Made by a program: the position numbers and the translations under genes
Shown here: positions 32,352-38,457 of the stretch, in pieces
How positions within the stretch are numbered: position 1 is the first letter of the stretch
Layout: every line of letters starts with the position of its first letter
Notes under the pieces: model-generated
What the model saw: the letters and a program-made list of their open reading frames with translations, nothing else
Told to the model about the DNA's origin: nothing
The model's database searches: none
DNA from: Chloroflexota bacterium
GTDB lineage: Bacteria > Chloroflexota > Anaerolineae > SpSt-313
NCBI GenBank assembly: GCA_029553955.1
Contig: JAKPJZ010000093.1
Span: 1 to 64,000 of the forward strand
Length of the DNA: 64,000 nt
Direction: 5' to 3'

Positions 32352-33290
32352 ATGGACGAAGAGATCGGAGGATTTCTCAAGTCGCTTGAAATCGAGAAGG
32401 GCTACTCGGTCAACACGCTGATCGCGTATCGCAACGACCTGCAGCAGTTCCTGCGCTTCCTGAAAGACCAATCCTCCCGCAAGTCGGCGGTCGCCTCCTG
32501 GTCCGATGTCAACAAGCAAGACTTGATCGCCTTCATCCTCTACCTCAAGAGTGAGCGAGAGTACTCGTCGGCCACGGTCGCGCGCAAGGTCGCCGCAGTC
32601 AAGTCGTTCTTCCACTACCTCGTGACCGAGCACCGCCTGCCCGACGACCCCTCCGCCACCCTCGACTCGCCCAAGGTGCGCAAGTACTTGCCCAAGGCTA
32701 TCTCCAAGGAAGAGGTCGACCGCCTGCTCGCCGCGCCCGCGGCCATCGACAGCGCCCGCGGCCGCCGCGACCGCGCCATCATGGAGCTGCTCTACGCCAC
32801 CGGCATGCGCGTCAGCGAAGTGGTCAACCTCGACGTGGGCGATGTGGACCCGGCGTCGGGCACTGTGCGCTGCCTGGGCAAGGGCAACAAAGAGCGTGTG
32901 ATCCCCATCCACGACCGGGCCATCCTTGCTGTGGAGAACTATCTCGAGCGCTCGCGGCTGCAGCTCCTCAAAAAGCCCGACCAGAAGGCGCTCTTCCTGA
33001 ACCATCGCGGCAACCGGCTGACCCGCCAGGGCCTCTGGCTGATCATCCGCCGCTACGTGGAGCAACTGGGCATCAAGGCCCCGGTGACCCCGCACACCCT
33101 GCGCCACTCGTTCGCCACGCATCTGCTCAACGGCGGTGCGGACTTGCGCAACGTGCAGGAGCTGCTCGGGCACGCCAACATCTCGACCACTCAGGTGTAC
33201 ACCCAGGTCTCCAGCGACCACCTGCGCTCGGTGTACGACGCGGCGCACCCCCGTGCGCGGCACGCGGCCGAGGATGAGGACGAAGACTAG
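32352..33290 (+). CDS. xerD: Tyrosine recombinase XerD/XerC
   Basis: A 312-residue site-specific recombinase that resolves chromosome dimers at dif with FtsK. The N-terminal SAM-like domain (EIEKGYSVNTLIAYRNDLQQ) leads to the catalytic domain: Arg in ATGMRVSEVVNL, HTLRHSFATHLL, LLGHANISTT and the nucleophilic Tyr in TQVYTQVSSDHL. Start ATG 32352 follows GAGAGG. It probably works with the ftsK product in this window; whether it is XerC, XerD or a single XerS/H-like enzyme cannot be read from sequence alone. Its acidic tail (EDEDED) is unusual. Related MITE-like elements flank it on both sides. Confidence 0.92.
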   Translation: MDEEIGGFLKSLEIEKGYSVNTLIAYRNDLQQFLRFLKDQSSRKSAVASWSDVNKQDLIAFILYLKSEREYSSATVARKVAAVKSFFHYLVTEHRLPDDPSATLDSPKVRKYLPKAISKEEVDRLLAAPAAIDSARGRRDRAIMELLYATGMRVSEVVNLDVGDVDPASGTVRCLGKGNKERVIPIHDRAILAVENYLERSRLQLLKKPDQKALFLNHRGNRLTRQGLWLIIRRYVEQLGIKAPVTPHTLRHSFATHLLNGGADLRNVQELLGHANISTTQVYTQVSSDHLRSVYDAAHPRARHAAEDEDED

Positions 33291-33330
33291 CAGCCTGTCG
33301 GCGAGGGAACTCGCCACCCGCGGCCGGTGA

Positions 33331-33511
33331 ACCTGACACACCGATCTCCCTGGCGGGTGGTTGGGCTGCCTTCACTGGCAAAAAACCAGTTCGCCGCCGG
33401 CAAGCTCGTAGTGCGCACGCCTGTGCGCACTACGAGCTCCGTCTTAGGCTCGCCAGCCTTCAGCGAGTTTTTGCCAATCGATACGCCGCCAGCAAAGTCG
33501 CTGTGTCAGGT
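33331..33511. mobile_element. MITE-like element right of xerD
   Basis: Left end ACCTGACACACCGATCTCCC (25 bp, 33331-33355) matches the element at 31848 at 24 of 25 bases. The right end 33487-33511 is its inverted copy with 20 of 25 matches. The interior has a perfect 15-bp-arm hairpin (33404-33418 with 33423-33437). The rest of the gap up to 33688 holds GCGTTCTCTGCGCCTCTGCG-type repeat words. Confidence 0.6.
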
Positions 33512-33688
33512 TTCACGCCGCACCGCAGGGTAAGGGCGAGAGGTGACCCCTGCGGGCCAATGATCCGTGCGAGCACGGAGGGCGCGAGCCTTGCCCCTGC
33601 CACCTCTGCGTTCTCTGCGCCTCTGCGGTGAGATCCCGCCTCGTTCGTTCCGTACTCTAGGTTGAGGGTACCCCGAAGGAGCTTTCAC

Positions 33689-34528
33689 ATGGAAGGACCC
33701 CTGGGCCAGCCGTTGTACAACGCCATCGCCGCGCTCATCCGCCAGCAGATCGCGACCCCGCCCGATGTCGGCATCATTCTGGGCTCGGGCCTGGGCGCCG
33801 TCGCCGAGCAGGTGGAAGGGCCGGTGACGATCCCCTACCATACGCTGCCGGCATGGCCCTGCTCGACCGTCGCAGGGCACCATGGCGAGCTGGTGGTGGG
33901 CCGCTGGGCCAACCATACCGTGGCCGTGCTCAACGGCCGCGCCCACTATTACGAAGGCTATTCGATGGGCGAGCTGGCCGTACCCGTGCGCGTGCTGCGC
34001 ACTTTGGGCGTCACGCGCCTCATCGTCACCAACGCGGCCGGCGGCTTGGAGCCCGGCTTCCGCGCCGGCGACCTGATGCTGATCACCGACCACATCAACT
34101 TGGCGGGCATGGCCGGCCCCTCGCCCCTGCGCGGGCCCAACGATGCGGCGTTGGGGCCGCGCTTCCCCGACATGACCCGCGCCTACGACCCTGCGCTGCA
34201 GCACCTGGCGCGCAGCGTGGCCAAGGCCAAAAAGATGCGCCTGCGCGAGGGCGTCTACGTCATGCTGGCCGGCCCCGCCTACGAAACGCCGGCCGAGATT
34301 CGCTTCCTGCGCCTGATCGGCGCCGACGCCGTCGGCATGTCGACCGTGCCCGAGGTCGTGGCCGCCTGCCACGCCGGCATGGCCGTGCTCGGCATCTCGG
34401 CCATCTCCAACGTGGCCCACTTTGCCCCGAGCGCCGAAAAGGTCTCGCACGACGAGGTCCTCGCGGCCGGCGCCGCCATCGGCCCCCGCATGCGCGACCT
34501 GATCGGCGGCGTCCTCGCGCAGCTATAG
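33689..34528 (+). CDS. Purine-nucleoside phosphorylase (trimeric type)
   Basis: A 279-residue family-2 nucleoside phosphorylase that splits inosine and guanosine with phosphate into base and (deoxy)ribose 1-phosphate. Recognisable motifs: GIILGSGLGAVAEQ near residue 30, the phosphate site STVAGHHGELVVG, GRAHYYEGYSM, TNAAGGLEPGF, GPAYETPAEIRFLR with the base-site Glu, and AISNVAHF with the Asn typical of 6-oxopurine specificity. ATG 33689 follows GAAGGAG. Part of purine salvage. Single gene. MTA phosphorylase, a close relative, is less likely given the Glu and Asn. Confidence 0.92.
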   Translation: MEGPLGQPLYNAIAALIRQQIATPPDVGIILGSGLGAVAEQVEGPVTIPYHTLPAWPCSTVAGHHGELVVGRWANHTVAVLNGRAHYYEGYSMGELAVPVRVLRTLGVTRLIVTNAAGGLEPGFRAGDLMLITDHINLAGMAGPSPLRGPNDAALGPRFPDMTRAYDPALQHLARSVAKAKKMRLREGVYVMLAGPAYETPAEIRFLRLIGADAVGMSTVPEVVAACHAGMAVLGISAISNVAHFAPSAEKVSHDEVLAAGAAIGPRMRDLIGGVLAQL

Positions 34529-34865
34529 GCCGGACTCCACAATCGTACCTGGTGCGGGCCGTTGCAGACGATCCGGGTGGCTGCCGGCTGATCCGCTGCG
34601 CTTCCCCCGGCCCTGGCCCGGATAGCAGGCCGGCCCCAAGTGTTTGGCGCCGCTGCTTGCCTGTGCTATACTCAGGGCCTGCCCGGTTTCGCCCCTTCGA
34701 CGCTGAGGAGGGCGCGCCGGCCCGCCCACGGGTTGCCCCCAACACGCTCCCATCCCTCGGCCACCGCGACACCATGCTGCCCCGCCGATTCCCCCGGGCC
34801 TGCCCTGCCGGGTATCGTCCGTGGCTCAAAAACCCGGGTTCGTCACCCCTGTCCGGAGGAAATTC
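34529..34865. other. Intergenic region with dispersed repeat
   Basis: Bases about 34558-34625 (CGATCCGGGTGGCTGCCGG and what follows) are nearly identical to about 53610-53678. After it comes the promoter at 34644-34672 and a leader of about 190 nt rich in CCGG words; no gene is seen. Confidence 0.7.
34644..34672 (+). promoter_or_regulatory. Promoter of the flippase-like gene
   Basis: TTGGCG at 34644-34649 and TATACT at 34667-34672 with a 17-bp spacer. Confidence 0.55.
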
Positions 34866-35909
34866 TTGGAGCATCGCTGGTTGTCGTGGCTCAGACGCCG
34901 CTGGCTCTTGCTGTTGGCGCTCACCGGCTGCATCACGTTGGGAGTGTTTCGGCTCGACGAAATCCGCCAGGTAATGGCGACGCTGCTGCACGGCCAGTTG
35001 CAGTGGGTGCTGGTGGCGGTAGCGCTCCAGGTCGTGTGCTTTGTGTTGTACGCGCTGCTCTACCACCTCAGCTTTGCGACCGTCGAGGTCGAGAGCCGTT
35101 GGCGCGACCTGGTCCCCGTGCTTTTCGCTTCCATCTGCCTCAAGACGATGGTGCCGTCGGGTGGCGTCAGCGGCGTGGCCCTGTTCGTTGACGATGCGGC
35201 CAAGCGCGGCCAGTCGTCGGCGCGGGCAGCGCAGGGCGCGCTGCTCGTCTTGGCGGCCGACCTGGTCACCATGACGCCTATCCTGCTCTATGGACTGCTG
35301 TACCTGTCGGCCCAGCGAGCCCTGCAGTTCTATCAGATCATCGCCGTTGCCCTGTTCATTGCCTTTGCCGTGGGCATGGGGGCGCTGCTGCTGCTGGGTC
35401 TCTGGCAGCCCTGCCTGCTGCGCAGCGCGCTGCGCGCTGCGCAGCAGGCCGCGAACCGGGTGGCCGCCTGGCTGCGGCGGCCGCCCTTCCTGCCCGGCGA
35501 CTGGGCGCGCCACAATGCCGACGAGTTCGCCGGGGCGGCCGCCGGCATCGCGGCCCACCCGCAGCGCCTGGGCCCCGCCCTGGCCCTGGCCCTGCTCATC
35601 CACGTGATCGACGTCATCGGGCTCTATGCCGTCTTCTTGGCCTACCGGCAGCCGGTCGCGTTGGGCGCCGTCGCCGTCGGGTTCGGTATGGACGTCGTCT
35701 TCTCGGTAATCACCTTCATCCCCCACGGCCTCGGCGTGGCCGAGGGGGTCATCACGGTGGCGCTGACCTCGCTGGGCATCCCGGCCGCTACGGCGCTGGT
35801 GGTGGCCCTGGTCGCCCGCGGCCTCAATATCTGGCTGCCGTTCATGCTGGGCCTGGTTTCTCTGCACCAGGTGCGCTCTTTTGGCGCAGCCAGGCGAGCC
35901 GAGCAGTGA
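34866..35909 (+). CDS. Lysylphosphatidylglycerol synthase TM-region/flippase-like membrane protein
   Basis: A 347-residue integral membrane protein of the UPF0104/YbhN (LPG synthase transmembrane, flippase-like) family, with about eight hydrophobic segments. The characteristic stretch KTMVPSGGVSGVALFVDDA near residue 90 and the FIPHGLGVAEGVITVAL stretch near residue 285 are conserved in the family. The catalytic LPG-synthase domain is absent, so it probably translocates or binds a lipid-linked substrate. I prefer TTG 34866, which has GGAGGA five bases upstream, to GTG 34821, which lacks a ribosome site. Substrate unknown. Confidence 0.82.
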   Translation: MEHRWLSWLRRRWLLLLALTGCITLGVFRLDEIRQVMATLLHGQLQWVLVAVALQVVCFVLYALLYHLSFATVEVESRWRDLVPVLFASICLKTMVPSGGVSGVALFVDDAAKRGQSSARAAQGALLVLAADLVTMTPILLYGLLYLSAQRALQFYQIIAVALFIAFAVGMGALLLLGLWQPCLLRSALRAAQQAANRVAAWLRRPPFLPGDWARHNADEFAGAAAGIAAHPQRLGPALALALLIHVIDVIGLYAVFLAYRQPVALGAVAVGFGMDVVFSVITFIPHGLGVAEGVITVALTSLGIPAATALVVALVARGLNIWLPFMLGLVSLHQVRSFGAARRAEQ

Positions 35910-35928
35910 CGGCCGGTTCGCAGAACAG

Positions 35929-35957
35929 TTGGAATAATCCCCCTTGCGCGCTATAAT
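35929..35957 (+). promoter_or_regulatory. Promoter of the GntR gene
   Basis: TTGGAA at 35929-35934 and a perfect TATAAT at 35952-35957 with a 17-bp spacer. Confidence 0.7.
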
Positions 35958-36023
35958 TGACGGCGGACGGTGTTGTCCGTTGGCCCCTCCGGCCCAGCGA
36001 TGCAAGGTCTAGTGCGGAGGCAT

Positions 36024-36683
36024 ATGGAGACAGTCGAAGCCAGTACCCTGGCCCGGCGCATCCGCGATGCCCTCATGGCACGCATCCTCAACGGCGAGCT
36101 GGCGCCGGGCGAGCGACTCAAAGACAGCGAGATTGCGGCCCGCTATGGCACCAGCCATACCCCGGTGCGCGAAGCGTTGCGCCTGCTGGCGCGCGATGGC
36201 GTGGTCGAGATCCTTCCCTATCGCGGCTGCGTGGTGCGCCGCATCGACGAGCAGGAGATGGCCGACATCTTTGAGGTGCGCACGCTCCTGCTCGGCTATG
36301 CCGCCCGCCGCGCTGCGGCCCGGCTGACGGCCGGGCAGTTGCAGCAGCTCGAGGCCCTGGCCACCGAACACGAGCAAGCGCTGGCGGCCGGCGAGCTGGA
36401 GCGCGCCGCCGAAGCCGGCCGCCGCTTCCACGAGGTGCTGCTCGAGGCGGTCGGCAACGGCTTTCTGACACGCTTGAGCCGCCACCTGGGCACACGCGTG
36501 CGCCTGGCCCGCCGGGCGTACCTGCGCAGTGCACCTCTCGACGCCGCCTCCTGCCACGACATTGTGGAGGCGCTACGGACACGCGACGGCGCACGCGCCG
36601 AGGCCCTCATCAGCGCCCACATCGCCAGTTCGGGAGACCACGTGCGCCAGGCACTGCGGGCGCAGGGGATGCGTGATGCGTGA
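36024..36683 (+). CDS. GntR-family regulator, FadR/FCD subgroup
   Basis: A 219-residue regulator. The winged helix is at residues 8-75 (LARRIRDALMARILNGEL, GERLKDSEIAARYGTSHTPV, REALRLLARDGVVEILP). The FCD ligand domain follows, with EVRTLLLGYAARRAAARL and a RFHEVLLEAVGNGFLTRL stretch. FCD members bind carboxylic acids or sugars through a metal site. ATG 36024 follows CGGAGG. Its last codons lie inside an ACGCATCACGC-type repeat, which supplies the stop. RidA follows on the same strand after a 136-bp gap, a pairing seen elsewhere, but no shared operon can be shown. Confidence 0.88.
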   Translation: METVEASTLARRIRDALMARILNGELAPGERLKDSEIAARYGTSHTPVREALRLLARDGVVEILPYRGCVVRRIDEQEMADIFEVRTLLLGYAARRAAARLTAGQLQQLEALATEHEQALAAGELERAAEAGRRFHEVLLEAVGNGFLTRLSRHLGTRVRLARRAYLRSAPLDAASCHDIVEALRTRDGARAEALISAHIASSGDHVRQALRAQGMRDA

Positions 36684-36810
36684 TGCGTGTTGCGTGAGAC
36701 GTACTGCGCACTCAGTAAGGCGTACTGCACGAAGGGCGTTGTGTATCACGCATCACGCATCGCGTCTCACGCAAAACGCAACACGCAACACGCTTTACGC
36801 ATTACGTAAG
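36684..36810. repeat. Inverted array of GCGTGATGCGTGA words
   Basis: GCGTGATGCGTGTTGCGTGA on the left faces ATCACGCATCACGCATCGCG and CGCAACACGCAACACG on the right, with the last word ending inside the RidA ribosome site region. The left end overlaps the GntR stop codon. Confidence 0.8.
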
Positions 36811-36819
36811 GAGCACATC

Positions 36820-37209
36820 ATGGCACAACAATCCGTCCGCACGCCCAACGCCCCCGCCCCCATCGGCCCCTACTCGCAGGCCGTGGTGGTGAACGGCTTT
36901 GTCTACGTAGCCGGCCAGGGGGCGGTTGACCCGGCCAGCGGCAAGCTCGTCGAGGGCGGCGTCGCCGAACAGACGCGGCGCGTCTTTGAGAACATCAAGG
37001 CCATCCTCGCCGCCGCCGGCTGCACCATGGACGACGTCGTCTCCAACACCGTCTACATGGTCAACCTGGCCGATTTCACGGCCATGAACCAGGTCTACGC
37101 CGAGTACTTCCCCGGCACGCCACCGGCGCGCACCACTGTCGGCGTGGCCTCGCTGCCCGGCGGCACGCAGGTCGAGATCACGACCATCGCCGCGCTGCCG
37201 AAGAGCTGA
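36820..37209 (+). CDS. ridA: RidA-family reactive-intermediate deaminase
   Basis: A 129-residue YjgF/UK114 enzyme that hydrolyses reactive 2-aminoacrylate-type enamines and imines to keto acids and ammonia. Signatures: PIGPYSQAVVVNGFVYVAGQ at the N-terminus, QTRRVFENIKAILAAAGC, and PPARTTVGVASLPGG, with the arginine that binds the carboxylate and the usual following Glu (VEITTIAAL). ATG 36820 follows TAAGGAGC. Its housekeeping role is to clear by-products of PLP enzymes such as threonine dehydratase. Length is standard. Confidence 0.93.
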   Translation: MAQQSVRTPNAPAPIGPYSQAVVVNGFVYVAGQGAVDPASGKLVEGGVAEQTRRVFENIKAILAAAGCTMDDVVSNTVYMVNLADFTAMNQVYAEYFPGTPPARTTVGVASLPGGTQVEITTIAALPKS

Positions 37210-37280
37210 AGGGGACGAGCACCACAAAGGGCACGCCGGTTTGACGCCATGCGGGATTGCTCAAGGCGCTCCAGCGCCGG

Positions 37281-38228
37281 CTACAAACCGGCCCGTGCCG
37301 CGCCGGCCGGCTCGGGCTCCCACTCCAGCCACTCGCGGTGGAACTCGGTGCTGTCGAAATGGCGGCTGGTCTTGTACAGCTCGTACTGGCCCCTGGCGGC
37401 GGGCTGCGCCGTGCGAGCCAGGAGGTCGGTGACCTGCTCCTCGCTCAGCGGCCGGAAGGTGCGCGCCGCCTGCAGCGCCTGCTCGAGGATGTCCAGGGAT
37501 TCGCAGCCGGTGATGACCACCGCGGCCGGCAGGTTCATGGCATAATGCAGGCACTCGCCGGCGGTGACGGCGCCGCTCTGCAGGATGTGGCCGCCGCCCA
37601 GGGGCTTCATCGCCAGCACGCCGATGCCCTGCTCGAGCAGCACCGGCAGCACCTGCCGCTGGAAGCTGTCATAGTGGGCGTCCATGACGTTGAGCGGCAA
37701 TTGCACGGTGTCGAAGGCGACGCCGTGCGCCAAAGCCGTGCGCAGCATCGCCAGGTGGATCTCGGGGCTCTTGTGGCCGGTAAAGCCGATGTAGCGCACC
37801 TTGCCCGCGCGCTGCGCTTCGAGCAGCGCCTCGATGCAGCCGCCCGGCGCAAAGACCCGCTCGGGGTCCTCGGGACGGATGACCTCGTGCACCTGCAGGA
37901 GGTCGATGGTATCGACGCCGAGGCGGCGCAGCGAGTCCTCGATCTGCCGCAGGGCGCCCCCGCGGCGGCGCGAGTCGAACTTGGTCATGACAAAGGCCCG
38001 GCGGCGGTAGCCGTCCCTCAGCGCCTTGCCCATGCGAGCCTCGCTGACCCCCTCGCCATAGTCCCACGAGTTGTCGAGAAAGTTGATCCCCTCGTCGAGG
38101 GCGGTGCGCACAATGCGGATGGCCTCGGCCTCGCTGGGCCGGATCAGGTGCGCGCCGCCGAGGCCGATCAGCGAAACCTGCTCCCCCGCGCGGCCGAGGG
38201 TGCGGTAGGGCATGCTGCCGGTGGCCAT
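37281..38228 (-). CDS. Aldo/keto reductase
   Basis: A 315-residue NADPH-type AKR, TIM barrel. The catalytic tetrad is visible: Asp in FLDNSWDYGEG, its Tyr, Lys in VMTKFDSR and His in LLQVHEVIRP. The core matches the single-domain family (RTLGRAGEQVSLIGLGGAHL at the start, KVRYIGFTGHKSPE, GVLAMKPLGGGHIL). ATG 38228 follows GGAGGA. The C-terminal 30 residues are Ala/Glu/Pro rich. Substrate cannot be predicted. It lies downstream of leuS on the same strand, separated by a hairpin. Confidence 0.88.
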   Translation of the reverse strand: MATGSMPYRTLGRAGEQVSLIGLGGAHLIRPSEAEAIRIVRTALDEGINFLDNSWDYGEGVSEARMGKALRDGYRRRAFVMTKFDSRRRGGALRQIEDSLRRLGVDTIDLLQVHEVIRPEDPERVFAPGGCIEALLEAQRAGKVRYIGFTGHKSPEIHLAMLRTALAHGVAFDTVQLPLNVMDAHYDSFQRQVLPVLLEQGIGVLAMKPLGGGHILQSGAVTAGECLHYAMNLPAAVVITGCESLDILEQALQAARTFRPLSEEQVTDLLARTAQPAARGQYELYKTSRHFDSTEFHREWLEWEPEPAGAARAGL

Positions 38229-38331
38229 AGGCGTTCCTCCGCGGACGGGTTGCCCGACGACGCCGCAAGAGCCATGCCACAGGCCGTTGCCGGCTGCTGT
38301 GCTCCGCATCCGCCCGGCCCCAGCCCGGAAA

Positions 38332-38379
38332 GGGGTCTTTTCAGCAGCATGGCCGGAGCCATGCTGCTGAAAAGACCCC
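38332..38379. terminator. Hairpin with 22-bp perfect arms (leuS side)
   Basis: Bases 38332-38353 and 38358-38379 are exact complements around CGGA. The outer ends read GGGGTCTTTT and AAAAGACCCC. It lies just past the leuS stop on the minus strand, so it probably terminates leuS. Confidence 0.7.
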
Positions 38380-38457
38380 CCAAAAGCCCTTCGCCGGGTT
38401 AAGGAACCCGGCCTACCGTTACCGCTTGGCGTCTTGGCCCCTTTGCGGTGAACCCCG

